From Syngnathus acus (taxonomy: Eukaryota > Chordata > Actinopteri > Syngnathiformes > Syngnathidae): DNA of 64,000 nucleotides. Position 1 is the first letter of the stretch, and the number at the start of each line of letters is the position of its first letter. A model generated the notes under the pieces. The model worked only from the letters and a program-made list of their open reading frames with translations. It did not search any database and was not told the DNA's origin. Both the position numbers and the translations under genes were made by a program. The stretch covers positions 27,055,456 to 27,119,455 of the forward strand of contig NC_051095.1 in the NCBI RefSeq assembly GCF_901709675.1, written 5' to 3'. This document shows positions 31,749-43,854 of this stretch, piece after piece.

Positions 31749-33548
31749 CAATGCCTTGCGAAAGTATTCGGCCCCCTTGAACCTTTCAACATTTCGCCAC
31801 ATTTCAGGCTTCAAACAAAGATATAAAATTTAAATTTTTTGTCAAGAATCAACAACAAGTGGGACACAATCGTGAAGTGGAACGAAATTTATTGGATAAT
31901 TTAAACTTTTTTAACAAATAAAAAACTGAAAAGTGGGGCGTGCAATATTATTCGGCCCCTTTACTTTCAGTGCAGCAAACTCACTCCAGAAGTTCAGTGA
32001 GGATCTTTGAATGATCCAATGTTGTCCTAAATGATTGATGATGATAAATAGAATGCCCCTGTGTGTAATCAAGTCTCCGTATAAATGCACCTGCTCTTTG
32101 ATAGTCTCAGGGTTCTGTTTAAAGCGCAGAGAGAACCGTGAAGACAAGGGAACACACCAGGCAGGTCCGAGATACTGTTGTGGAGAGGTTTAAAGCCGGA
32201 TTTGGATACAAAAAGATTTCCCAAGCTTTAAACATCTCAAGGAGCGCTGTGCAAGCAATTATATTGAAATGGAAGGAGTATAAGACCACTGCAAATCTAC
32301 CAAGACCCGGCCGTCCGTCCAAACTTTCATCTCAAACAAGGAGAAGACTGATCAGATGCAGCCAAGAGGCCCATGATCACTCTGGATCAGGGGTCACCAA
32401 CTCCGGTCCTCAAGGGCGCCAATCCAGCCTGTTTTAGGTGATCAGCTCATCAGCAAGCTCTATTAAGGCTGATAGCGATCCTGATTATTTGAATCAGGTG
32501 TGTTGCAGGGGGGATACATCTAAAACAGGCTGGATTGGCGCCCTTGAGGACCGGAGTTGGTGACCCCTGCTCTGGATGAACTGCAGATAACTACAGCGGA
32601 GGTGGGAGAGTCTGTCCATAGGACAACAATCAGTCGTGCACTGCACAAATCTGGCCTTTATGGAAGAGTGGCAAGAAGAAAGCCATTTCTCAAAGATATC
32701 CATAAAAAGTCTCGTTTAAAGTTTGCCACAAGCCACCTGGGAGACACACCAAACATGTGGAAGAAGGTGCTCTGGTCAGATGAAACCAAAATCGAACTTT
32801 TTGGCCACAATGCAAAACGATATGTTTGGCGTAAAAGCAACACAGCTCATCACCCTGAACACACCATCCCCACTGTCAAACATGGTGGTGGCAGCATCAT
32901 GGTTTGGGCCTGCTTTTCTTCAGCAGGGACAGGGAAGATGGCTAAAATTGATGGGAAGATGGATGGAGCCAAATACAGGACCATTCTGGAAGAAAACCTG
33001 TTGGAGTCTGCAAAAGACCTGAGACTGGGACGGAGATTTATCTTCCAACAGGACAATGATCCAAAACATAAAGCCAAATCTACAATGGAATGGTTCACAA
33101 ATAGACGTATCCAGGTGTCAGAATGGCCAAGTCAAAGTCCAGACCTGAATCCAATCGAGAATCTGTGGAAAGTGCTGAAGACTGCTGTTCACAAACGCTC
33201 TCATCCAACCTCACTGAGCTCGAGTTGTTTTGCAAGGAAGAATTCCAGTCTCTCGATGTGCAAAACTGATAGACATACCCCAAGCGACTTGCAGCTGTAA
33301 TTGCAGCAAAAGGTGGCGCTACAAAGTATTAGCGCAAGGGGGCCGAATAATATTGCACGCCCCACTTTTCAGTTTTTTATTTGGTAAAAAAGTTTAAATT
33401 ATCCAATACATTTTGTTCCACTTCACGATTGTGTCCCACTTGTTGATTCTTGACAAAAAATTAAACTTTTATATCTTTATGTTTGAAGCCTGAAATGTCG
33501 CGAAATGTTGAAAGGTTCAAGGGGGCCGAATACTTTCGCAAGGCACTG
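31749..33548 (+). mobile_element. Tc1-like transposon A, copy 1 (broken)
   Basis: Inverted ends of about 200 bp (CAATGCCTTGCGAAAG... and ...CTTTCGCAAGGCACTG), TA on both sides (31747-31748, 33549-33550). The transposase starts at about 32138. Compared with copy 2 it has a 2-bp deletion near 32355, a hAT insertion at 32388-32569, and further small deletions near 33200 and 33240. Catalytic residues are still visible in WSDETKIELF, QQDNDPKHK and SPDLNPIENLWK. Confidence 0.93.
32388..32569. mobile_element. hAT MITE, 182 bp, inside Tc1 transposase
   Basis: Nearly the entire element is an inverted repeat: CAGGGGTCACCAACTCCGG at the left and its complement at the right. CTCTGGAT is duplicated at 32380-32387 and 32570-32577. 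It interrupts the Tc1 reading frame. Confidence 0.97.
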
Positions 33549-33568
33549 TATATATATACATATATACG

Positions 33569-33589
33569 CACACACACACACACACGCGA

Positions 33590-33660
<71 letters not shown>
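33569..33660. repeat. (CA)n microsatellite
   Basis: Dinucleotide run with a short interruption GCGAACG near 33587. It follows the right end of Tc1 copy 1. Confidence 0.95.
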
Positions 33661-33668
<8 letters not shown>

Positions 33669-34439
33669 ATCGCCCCCCCAGACCCCCGGCTTCTTTTCAG
33701 TGTTTTTTCACATTTGCCATACTCATCCCTGTATGTTTTGATTTATATGCTATCTATATCTTTATAATTTATCTTTCATAATTCATTTCCATAAGATAGG
33801 TATTATCAGGGATGAGAATTTTCCGCGGCTCCGCGAATTTCTGTTTTTTTTTTTCCGTCGAAAGTATCATTTTAGTGAATCGTGTAAATCCGTAGAGAAA
33901 ATAATTTTTTTATATATGAGGGGGAGCGGGCAACGTTAGCCTCGGCGACTCGCGAGCATTCCTCCGCCCGTCGCGACGGCATCTTCAACTATGGAGGTCG
34001 CGTTGCTAGGAACATTAAAGGAGCACATCGAAACAAAAAAACACAAAGCTACGTTTTTACTTTTACAAGCATGTGGGTTTAGAAAGTAACATGATGTTAA
34101 ATGTAAACTAATATTATACATGGAAAAAAACGGTACTCACTTTGTGTCAAAGACGCACACGATCATAGCAACACACTCAGACGATACCAGCAACTTTTAA
34201 CTTGCGCACAAACTCTAACAACCGTGATTAGCTGAGGTAACTCACGCGAGACTCAAGGCGTGGTGATGTAACTGTCCAAAAATGTATAATGTTTAGCCCC
34301 GAATGTAAGACGACCCCCACTTTTTCAGTCTTATTTCAATGCAAAAACCACCGTCTTATATTCGGGCCAACACTGTAATTAAATTAAAATCAAAGTAAGG
34401 TGCAATCACAGCCTATCAAAACATGCCTTACCTTTTGAC
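33661..34439. other. Intron 5 sequence with repeat fragments
   Basis: 33661-33780 resembles an L2-like LINE 3' end (CACATTTGCCAT shared with 37340). 34295-34378 is a short foldback with AAGACGACCCCCACTTTTTC, similar to the pogo terminus at 29779. No gene recognised. Confidence 0.45.
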
Positions 34440-34731
34440 TATTGTTAGTTTTCCTCACTCTACCTTCTTTGCAAGAACCACACTGGATACAGTTTGCCCT
34501 TTTAGCACTTGGAAGTGGAGAAAGCCTTCATCACTTTGTAGGATACAGAGGTGCTTGAACGCAGTCTGCCTTTCGCCTCTTGCAAGGGAATATTTATTGA
34601 GAGAAAACAAGGAGGGGGTGATAGTGAACAGGTTTTGGTGGTCTCCTCTGCAAACCGGTTCATCAGTGCAGAGGGTCCTAGCGCTTTGTTTTACGAGGTT
34701 GTGTAAACCGATATTAGTGGAGCATTTTAGA
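34440..34731. other. Repeat G fragment (possibly LTR-derived)
   Basis: The passage ATATTTATTGAGAG followed by a G-rich segment and TTTTACGAGGTTGTG resembles 56310-56480 and 63110-63190. The three copies share order but are diverged. I suspect old LTR pieces; unproven. Confidence 0.4.
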
Positions 34732-34976
34732 TAGCTGTATGCAAAAGTTTGGGCACCCCTGATCATTTTCACGATTTTTCTTTATAAATCATTGGTTGTT
34801 CGGATCAGCAATTTCAGTTAAATATATCATATAGCAGACAAACACAGTGATATTTGAGAAGTGAAATGAAGTTTATAGCATTTGCAGAAAGTGTGCAATC
34901 ATTCCTTAAACAAAAGTAGGCAGGTGCATACGTTTGGGCACCCCTACAGAAAAATAACATCAATATTTTGTAGATT

Positions 34977-35300
34977 AGATTAGATAGAACTCAATTTATC
35001 CCACAGTGGGGACATTTTCTTGTCACAGCAGCGTACAAGAGTGCAAGAATACAAGAAACATGTGCAAAATGTAAAAATGGATAATACAGACAAAGACAAG
35101 TGCACAAACGAAAACAAGTACTAGTAGTGGTCAAGATAATGGAAGGAAACCAACGCATGATCAGGTGCTGCATGTGTTGTATAGCAGTGGGAATAAAGGA
35201 CCTGCGGAACCTCTCCTTCTTACACCGTGGTGTAACAGTCTGCTGCTGAAGGAGCTTCTCGGGGACCCCATAATGTCATGGAGGGGGTGAGAGGTGTTGT
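34977..35300 (-). mobile_element. CR1/L2-like LINE 3' end inside Tc1 B
   Basis: ATTAGATTAGATAGAACTCA is a LINE tail in reverse, followed by minus-strand sequence resembling a LINE C-terminus (ending in an HMQHL-like segment). It ends where Tc1 B resumes, at about 35300. Confidence 0.65.
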
Positions 35301-35513
35301 CCGGGATGACCTGCATTGGCCACACAGCCCCACAGCATGATGGAACCACCACCAAATTTGACTGTGGGTAGCAAGTGTTTGTCATGGAATGCTGTGTTCT
35401 TCTTCCTCCATGCATACCGCCCCTTGTTATGTCCAAATAACTAAATTTTTGTTTCATCAGTCCACAGCACAGCTTTCGAAAATGAAGCTGGCTTGTCCAA
35501 AAGTGCTTTAGGA

Positions 35514-36448
35514 CAGTGGTCCCCAACCTTTTTTGCGCCACGGACTGTTAACGTGTCAGAAATATTTTCGCGGACCGGCCTTTATATAAATAAATAATAC
35601 ATTTATATAAATAAATAATACATTTAAAATAAATATATAAATACAATGAAATAAAATGATACTACTGGCATAAAACCAAATATAAACCACATAAAAATAA
35701 AACTCACCGATTATGCCTAGATGGGACCGGCTTGTTTCTGAGAAACAAGCTCAGTGCTCCCACTAATTCAACAATCAATGGAGACAATGACACCCGAAGC
35801 GTTTTTCTTTCAAAAAAATTCCAAAGGTTTGTCTTATAATGCAGGATGCTTGGTCTCCATGTGCCGAAGCAGTTTTGAAGGCTTCAATGCCTCGTCAGCT
35901 AGCCTCTCGCCACATATTATGCAGAGTGGGCTTGGCGCGTCAGTCACCTGTAGCGATAAATCCATATTTTAAGTAGGACTCCTGAAATTTTCTTTTAAAT
36001 GCAGCTTTTCTTTTCTTAGAAGTCGTAGCCTCTTCTTCTTCCGTCTCCTCATTGGGCTTTTTTCCATTTCCGAAGATGCTTTCCAAACATCTCTGTTTCT
36101 TGCTCATTTTTAGTCGCTTCGCGGGCTTGGCTGGGGTGACATGTCACGTGACCGGGACGGGCGTCTTGACCTGAATTAACCTGTGTCAAGAGACACAGAT
36201 GCACCGATGGATGTAATTGGGAGAGAATTGCCAGTTTTTTTTATATTTTTCAAAATAAATTCTTACTCATTTTTGCTAGCTTTGCGGGCTCGACTCGGGA
36301 AACATGTCACGTGACCGGGACGAGCGTCTTGACCTAAATTAATTGATCGTCGATTAAAATATATATATATATTTTTTTTCTGTGCGGCTTTGTACCAAGT
36401 GACCCACGGACCGGTACCGGTCCGCGACCCGGTGGTTGTGGACCACTG
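35514..36448 (-). mobile_element. hAT (ZBED5-like) deletion derivative, copy 2
   Basis: CAGTGGTCCCCAACC at 35514 and a degenerate GTGGACCACTG right end at 36448; CTTTAGGA is duplicated at 35506-35513 and 36449-36456. The minus strand keeps a degraded BED-finger region (about 35830-36110). It splits the Tc1 B transposase. Confidence 0.93.
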
Positions 36449-36770
36449 CTTTAGGATACCTCAAGCAACTCTGTTTGTGGCATGTGCGCAGAAAAGGGTT
36501 CTGCCGCATTATTCTCCCATACAGCATCTCCATGTACAAAGTGCACTGAATAGTTGAACGATGCACAGTGTCACCATCTGCATGAAGATCATGTTGTAGG
36601 TCTTTGGAGCTGCTCTGTGGGTTGACTTTGACTGTTCCCACCATCCTTCGCCTCTGCTTATCTGAGATGTTTCTTGGCCTGCCACTACGGGCCTTAATTA
36701 GAACTGTGCCTGTGGTCTTCCATTTCCTCGCTATGTTCCTCAATGCAAACTGACAGCTGAAATCTCTGAG

Positions 36771-37318
36771 CTATGTATGACATTTTTGGTTTTTTAATTG
36801 CATTACAGAAAATAAAGAACTTTATCACAATATTCAAATTTTCTGAGACAGTCCTGTATGTTCACGAACGTGAAACAGGAAGTGGTATCGTCTGAAAACG
36901 GCCTTCAAAATAAATCACCCTACCTCAAATCAAAGCACGACTAAATAACATAACATGGAGAATTCTTAAGACATACTGTAAATATGTTTTTAGAACAGCT
37001 TTTATTATAAAAATTTTTTATAACGAGGTACAACTTTACATATACTGTAAATGTTTTTAGAACTCTTATTATAACAATTTTTCTGTAACAATGTACAACA
37101 CTAAATGTTTTTAGAACTCTCTTATTACAAAATGTTTTTTATAAAAAAGTACAAGTGTACGCACTGCAATTGTGTGGGCAGTCCCTGCCTTCTGTTGGCG
37201 TGTGGGCTAGTTTTGTGCCATAATTCCTCAATTTTTTTAATTTGGAAAAAAAATCTGCGATGTAGTGAAACCGCAATAAACAAAGCACGATGTAGCGAGG
37301 GATTACTGCCCTCGGCTA
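36771..37318. mobile_element. Tc1-like end plus Tigger-like (CAGTAATCCCTCGC) end
   Basis: 36771-36858 matches 60041-60135 in reverse (AGACAGTCCTG terminus). 36940-37318 matches 60713-61085: TTTTTAGAACTCTTATTAT repeats and a CGATGTAGCGAGGGATTACTG end. Both lack transposase. Confidence 0.65.
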
Positions 37319-37319
37319 C

Positions 37320-38281
37320 TTTACAGTGTTTCTTCACATTTGCCATTATCATCCCTTCTTTCAGTGGCAAGAGCAGGATGTTATTGCCCAGTGATGTCTC
37401 TGAGTGGTGTGAGTTCATCAGAGCAACAGCCTGGGGGAAGAAGCTGTGTCTGTGTTTGCTGGTTTTGGCGTACAGCGCTCTGTAACGCCGACCGGAGGGG
37501 AGTAGTTCGAACAGACTGTGACCTCGGTGAGAAGGGTCTGGAGAGATGTTACTTGCACGTTTCCTAGTTCTGGACAGGTACAAGTCTTGGATAGATGGGA
37601 GGTTGGTCCCGATTATCTTTTCCGCAGTCCTGATTGTCCATTGCCGTCTGTGCTTGTCTTGTTTGGTGGCCGATCCAAACCAGACAGTGATGGCGGTGCA
37701 GAGGATAGACTGGATGATGGCAGTGTAGAAGGTCTTCAGCAGCTCCTGTGGAAGGTTGAACTTTCATGAGCTGTCTCAGAAAGTACAACCTCTGCTGGGC
37801 CTTCCTCCGGTCAGAGTCTATGTGGCCGGTCCATTTCAGGTCCCGGTAGATTGTGGATCCCAGGAACTTGAAGGTGTCTGTGGTGGGAATAGCATTACTG
37901 AGGATAGTGAGGGGTGGAAGTGGCGAAGGGTCTCTCCTGAAGTCCACTGTCATCTCTGTGGTCTTGAGTGGGTTCAGCTCCAGGTGGTTTTGGCTGCACC
38001 AGTGGACCAGCCGCTCCCCCTCCTGTCTGTACGCAGTCTCGTCCCCGTCCCGGATTAGTCCGATGAGAATGGTGTTGCCCGCATACTTCAGGAGCTTCAC
38101 AGAAGTGTCGCCTGAGGAGCAATCGTTGGTGTAGAGAGAGAAAAGCAGTGGGGAGAGGACGCACCCCTGGGGGGCGCCAGTGCTGGTGGTCTGGGTGTCA
38201 GATGTGATGGTCCCCAGCCTCACATGCTGTCTCCTGTTGGTCAGGAAGCTGGTGATAAATATTGATGCAAGTTTTCTGTTA
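37320..38281 (-). pseudogene. L2/CR1-like LINE reverse transcriptase fragment
   Basis: The minus frame from about 38270 shows [32 protein letters not shown], a motif C position KYAGNT (expected YADD, so the catalytic aspartates are lost), then FKFLGSTIYRDLKW and HRGHSLFELLPSGRRYR, with a frame change near 37760. Same family as 7504-9553. Confidence 0.83.
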
Positions 38282-38489
38282 GGGTGCCCAAATTTATGCA
38301 CCTGACTACTTTTTTTTAAGTAATGATTGCACACTTTCTGTAAATCTTATAAACTTCATTTCACTTCTCAAATATCACTGTCTGCTATATGATATATTTA
38401 ACTGAAATTGCTCATCCTAACAACCAATGATTTATAAAGGAAAATCTTGAAAAGGATTAGGGGTGCCCAAACCTTTGCATACGACTGTA

Positions 38490-39537
38490 ACTAAATAAGC
38501 CAGGATGTTTCCACATCATTTGGAAAGTTTCAACAACTGAATGTGGAAACTTTCCACGAGTCAAGGAAAGGTGAAAGGTATTAACAAAGTTAATGATTCT
38601 AGTCTACATCCCAACATAATCATACGACCAAAGTAATTTGTCAAGCCTAACAACTAATGTTTTTATGTTTCATTTTGAGCTGCTTCGAAGTTCTTTATTC
38701 TCCTGTTGGATTGCACCTAAATGATAATCAGATTTCATTCCTACTTAAATTCATAACTATAGGCTATGCTACGATCTTATGGTTAGATGTTACATCAATG
38801 AAAGAGTACATTCAAACTTACGTATTGGGCAGCAATTTCCTCCCATGACGTCTCTCCTTCGCTGCTGCAGCCGTATTAGATTTGCGGTGAAAAATACGTT
38901 CGTAGGCTTGCCGCCAACTCCAGTGTGGTAAAATAAGGTGATCTGTTTTTCCTCAGTTGTCATGGTGAGTCATGCTCGCAGATCTAGTTAAATTATTTAT
39001 GTTGGTATGTACGTAGGTAGGTAGATATTTTTGCCTTTTACATTTTTGCTGGTAACCAAAACGTATACTATACACAACAATTTTAGATTGAGGTAAAATG
39101 AGAGAAATGCAAAATATTTTTGCAGTTTTTACTGGGGCTGGGGAAAAAGTTGACCATTTTGACCAAATCGATCAAGAAAAGGGTTGACGTTATGTCTTTT
39201 GCCCTGGTTTCTTGATTATTCAATGAATGGCTCGTTGGAATAATCAATCCAAAATGATTCGTTAGTGAGAGCCCTACTTTTTTTTTTTTTTTTTTACAAT
39301 ATAAAGTTATCCTTCCAAATGGCTGGAAACAACATCATCAATCGTACTTCATCGGCCACTACAGTATCTGTCTATGCCAAAGACTTTGTTTGAAATATTA
39401 TTCTTTAGTTAGTAGTATTTGCTAGTGGAGCAGGCACCCCTCTAGTAATTTTGTTGTTGCTTTGTTGGTCTTAGATGTTTTTAGATGGTTGTCAATTCAT
39501 AACAGATGCATTTCATTATTAATTCTCTGCGTTGTAG
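38490..39537. other. End of hars intron 5
   Basis: Probably unique intronic DNA up to the acceptor. Poly-T tract at about 39278-39295. No gene or repeat family recognised. Confidence 0.5.
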
Positions 39538-39645
39538 GATTTTGACATTGCTGGCCAGTATGACAGCATGGTTCCAGATGCTGAGTGCTTGAGGATTGTC
39601 CATGAAATCCTCAGTGAGTTGGACCTTGGGGACTTCCGCATCAAG
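39538..39645 (+). CDS. hars: hars exon 6, end of motif 2 and histidine pocket
   Basis: Acceptor CGTTGTAG, 36 codons [20 protein letters not shown]...GDFRIK, donor GTAACA. It continues motif 2 (QC-DFDI) and carries the PDAE segment that contacts the substrate histidine in HisRS. The intron after it is only 70 bp. Phase 0. Confidence 0.97.
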
Positions 39646-39715
39646 GTAACATCACACAGATCTTTAAATATCATTTGTACTTAAAAGTAATTAAAAAAGG
39701 ACATCTGTGTTTAAG

Positions 39716-39814
39716 GTCAATGACAGACGCATCCTTGATGGGATGTTTGCTGTGTGCGGTGTTCCAGGTGATATGTTCCGTACTATCTGTTCAACAGTGG
39801 ACAAATTGGACAAG
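39716..39814 (+). CDS. hars: hars exon 7, N-x-R segment of catalytic core
   Basis: Acceptor GTTTAAG, 33 codons [33 protein letters not shown], donor GTAGGC. It matches the NDRRILDGM region of vertebrate HARS and leads into the insertion domain. Phase 0. Confidence 0.97.
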
Positions 39815-39962
39815 GTAGGCAGAATTTCTTCTTTGTGTACATTACCTCTTCACTTAGCAAAGGAGCATTTTAAGTTGACACCGCCGCGACCATTTTTAAA
39901 CAGATCAAGCCTACATACTTTTTACCTAAATTATTTCTGATAGGCAGGATAACAGTCTAAAC

Positions 39963-41283
39963 CAGGGGTGGGCAAACTTTTTGACTTGCGGGCCGAACTG
40001 GGTTCTAAATTTGGACCGGAGGGCCGAACCAGGAGCAGATGGATGTAGTGTTTGTGTGAAGTAATATAAACGACCTGTAAAGGTCATTGCATAAAAGGTT
40101 TTGGCCTTTAGTAGGTAGTAAAGCATGGATATTCAAAAAACGTTTTTTGAAAACAAATGCATTTATTAACAGCATTAAAAAAAAAAAAAAAAAATTCACT
40201 AAAAAACTGCTATCAGTGATTCTCATAAAATACGACACTGTTATTATGAATAACAGTCGCCATCACTTCAGTGCCTGCAGGTCAGATTAATGAAAGATGT
40301 TTATCTTATGAGATCACATCAAACGGCAAACATTCTGACCAAATATATCATCTTGAAGAATCGGTGAAAGCATACATCCAAATAAAGTAATCAAAACGGC
40401 AACACAGTGAGGGGTATCTGAGTTTTAACTCAGAAACACCTGGTAACAGAGGTGAGGAAACGGGAAACACTTCCTTAAAGTAAGCCTTAAGAAATTTACA
40501 GGTTAAGATTAGTCGCAAACAGGTGGTGCATCAATGTCCTTGAGCATCCTGCATTGTTTGAAAATGAGAATGGTCGCTAGTTTCAATCCCTGCTATTTGT
40601 ACAAATCATATTCAAAATGCATTTTTTTACAACAAACTTGAGAGCCTCCCCTTCATTTTCAGTGGGAACAGTGTTGTTGGTCTCCCTTTTTTTGCTAGTG
40701 CGTCATAGTCTGGAGTAAAATTTGTTGTGGCAATTCTTAGGAGAGATCCGAGGTGTTGGTCCGTTTACCTAGATCTGTGACGGGTTGATGTTGATGTTCA
40801 TGTGGCTGAACGTCACGTCGCGTACGTCGAGCCAAATTGGCCACTCTTTTTTAAACACTCGGCACTCAGTGTCCACCTTGCTTTTCCTTGGGCGACTCAT
40901 TTTAATGGAAGGATTCCAGGGGAAGGTTTGTGGGTGGCTTTAGCGTAAAACTGTATCTGAAAGCTCAGCGTGCGAATTACAAGAATGCTGTCGTCACAGC
41001 CCACGCTCTAAATTCAGCACTGATACAAATAGAGCGCGAGTGCGCCATGTCCGTACTACTGAGTACGTACACGCACTTGTGAGTGTGCACCGAGCTTTCT
41101 GACACGGCTTCCGGTAGTAAATGCGCAGGCGAGCGGTTCCCCATCTACTGGGGAAACGCAGTCATTGCAGGCAAAATGACCCAAAAAAATGTTTAATAAT
41201 ACAATTTATTCAGGGTTGGCGGGCCGGATTAAACGGTCCCGTGGGCCGGATGTGGCCCGCGGGCCGTAGTTTGCCCATACCTG
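39963..41283. mobile_element. hAT element (CAGGGGTGGGCAAAC ends), 1321 bp
   Basis: Left end CAGGGGTGGGCAAACTTTTT and right end GTTTGCCCATACCTG. GTCTAAAC is duplicated at 39955-39962 and 41284-41291. GGGCCG-rich subterminal repeats. No intact transposase. Confidence 0.93.
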
Positions 41284-41291
41284 GTCTAAAC

Positions 41292-41690
41292 ATTCATTTA
41301 GCATGAGAAAAGGGAGGAGAGCACAGCTTTGCTCAAATAAGACTCAGCTAAAGTGCACCAAGCATATTGCATTTTTTTTTTTTTTTTTTTGGGCAGGGAG
41401 TTTGATGGAACTCAATTGTTTTTGCCTCATTCACAAATGACTTGTTCAAACAAACAAATCCCTTGCAACATGTGGAGCGATGACAGTGGCTGAATAATCT
41501 GCCACTATTTTAGGACATCAGTAAATTGTACCAGTCCGTCAGTCTGTCAGTTATCGTGTTGCAACTCGTGAGTAGTGAAGATGCTCCTGCTTCTGTCTCT
41601 GTTGTACCTGTATTTGCTATTCATGATCAAATTCTAAAATGGTGCAGTACATTTTAAAGTTAAACTGACTTTTCGAAACATTCTTTAGGG
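41292..41690. other. Intron 7, no feature
   Basis: Intronic DNA with a poly-T tract at about 41370-41389. It ends with CTTTAGGG, a possible TSD for the next hAT element. Confidence 0.5.
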
Positions 41691-41795
41691 CAGGGGTGGC
41701 CAACCAGTCAGAGACTAAGAGCCACATATTTGTCTGTGTTACAACATCATAAACATGAGCACACATGAACATCACCCCATCCCTTCCTCTTACAC

Positions 41796-43720
41796 CAGGG
41801 GTGTCCAAACCTTTTGCAAGGAGGGCCAAATTTGATAAAGTGAAGGGGCCCGGCGGCCAATAGTTTTTCCGGACAATTTTTAACTACAAAAATTTCATGC
41901 AAATACACACTGTTATAAAACAAATTTCATTGTCCCAATTGTCTTTATTCTTTTAAATGACAAAATAAACAAATGTAAGCCACTTAGCCAGATGTGAACA
42001 ACTCTAAAAACAAATTCTGCCTTTAATTCATATCCGAAGAGTCAGATAACATTGAACAAGCTGTATGAAATATCTTAAATTTACATGAGTTTAAACTTAT
42101 TTTTGCCTCCTGAACATTTTAAACAGGAGTTATAAGTAATGCAAAGTTGTCTGTTATTATTAAAACTAACAAGTGAATTTTGCTCTTGTCATTTACAATA
42201 TCTTTCAGAAAGTAATAGTTTGTGTCTCGTCTACAGGTTCATAACTTCAACAGTATTAACATGGCCACTTTGTAATATTTAATATTAAGTAATATTTACT
42301 TTTGATTTAATTTTGACTCGCAGCCCCACGTGAAGAATCGCTGTTGTGATGCCAGTTCAGCTTGGAGCTGCTTCACTTTATCAGCGCGGTCACTCCCTGT
42401 TAGCTTGTCGTATGCTTTAGCATGTTTAGTCTGATAGTGTCTCTTTAGGTTGAAATCCTTAAACAAGGCAACCCTCTCTTTAAAAATTAGACAAAAACAA
42501 TTGCCTTGATTTTCAGTGAAGAAGTATTGTAATTCCCATTTCTCTTGAAAGCGACGGCCCTCAATGTCAACTTTCCTTGTTTTCTTTGCAGTCGCCATGG
42601 CAGAAATGAGCGGCGAGGGGTGGTGCTTCCACCTTTTGGTAATAGGAGGAAATACAGTTTCAAGTTTCATGATTTTTTTTTTCTCATTCAGTTTGACAGT
42701 GCAGGCGGGCCATAAATAATACATTATAACAGTGGTCCCCAACCTTTTTTGCACCACGGACCGGTTACGTGTCAGAAATATTTTCGCGGACCGGCCTTTA
42801 TATAAATAAATATATTTATATATTTATTATTTAAATATTTATATATATAAATAGGATGAAATAAAATGATACGACTGGCATAAAAACAAATATAAACCAC
42901 ATAAAAATAAAACGTTGAATTAGTGGGAGCACCGAGCTCTTTTCTCAGAAATGAGCCGTTCCCATCTAGGCGTAATCGGAGACAATGACACCCGAAGTGG
43001 TTAAGGTTTGTCTTTAAATGCAGGATGCTTGGTCTCCATGTGCCGAAGCAGGTTTGAAGGCTTCATTGCCTCGTTAGCTAGCCTTTCGCCACATATGCGG
43101 AGTGCACTTGGCGCGTCAGAGTCACCTGTGGCGATAAATCCATATTTTAAGTAGGACTCCAGAAATTTTCTTTTAAATGCAGCTTTCCTTTTCTTAGAAG
43201 TCGTAGCCGCTTCTTCTTCAGTGTCCTCATTGGACGTTTTTCCCTTTCCGAAGAAGCTTTCCAAACTTCTCTGTTTCTTGCTCATTTTTGCTTGCCTCGC
43301 GGGCTTGACTGTGGTGACATGTCACGTGACCGAGACGAGCGCCCTGTGTCAAGAGTCCTTATTTTTCAGATGCACCGACAGATGTAATTGGGAGAGATTC
43401 GCCAAATTTTTTATATTTTTCAAAATAAATTCTTACTCATTTTTGCTATCTTTGCGGGCTCGACTGGGGAAACATGTCACGTGACCGGGACGAGCGTCTT
43501 AACCTGAATGAATTGATCGTCAATGAAAGAAAAAAAAAACATGTTTTTTTTTTTTTTTTCCTGTGCGGCTCCGCGGCCCGGTACCAAGTGACCCACGGAC
43601 CGGTACCGGTCCGCGGCCCGGTGGTTGGGGACCACTGCATTATAAGACCGAAGCTGCGGGCCGTATGCAATCTGACCGGGGGCCGGATTTGGCCGACGGG
43701 CCGGACTTTGGACACGCCTG
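41796..43720 (-). mobile_element. hAT element F (GTF2IRD2-like transposase remnant)
   Basis: CAGGGGTGTCCAAACCTTTT at 41796 and a GGACTTTGGACACGCCTG right end at 43720. TCTTACAC is duplicated at 41788-41795 and 43721-43728. Minus strand 42296-42600 encodes MATAKKTRKVDIEGRRFQEK..., a BED-like N-terminus of hAT transposases (NLKRHYQTKH). The catalytic region is deleted and hAT copy 3 sits inside. Confidence 0.9.
42730..43637 (-). mobile_element. hAT (ZBED5-like) deletion derivative, copy 3
   Basis: CAGTGGTCCCCAACC to GGTTGGGGACCACTG. CATTATAA is duplicated at 42722-42729 and 43638-43645. The minus frame 43001-43285 begins MSKKQRSLESFFGKGK and includes YLKYGFIATGDSDAPSALRICGE and MKPSNLLRHMETKHP, a BED zinc finger, with no catalytic part. 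Confidence 0.95.
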
Positions 43721-43834
<114 letters not shown>

Positions 43835-43854
43835 CTGCTCAGCTAAATTTATTA

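Larger units (their letters stand above)
34734..38487 (-). mobile_element. Tc1-like transposon B carrying four insertions
   Basis: Both ends carry GTTTGGGCACCCC-type inverted repeats of about 200 bp: left from 34734, right ending GCATACGACTG at 38487, with TA outside (34732-34733, 38488-38489). Transposase on the minus strand survives as an N-terminal part (36743 down to 36457: RKWKTTGTVLIKARSGRPR) and a middle part (about 35513 down to 35300, with several frame changes). Insertions: LINE tail 34977-35300, hAT 35514-36448, a Tc1/pogo block 36771-37318 and an L2-like LINE 37320-38281. Confidence 0.85.
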
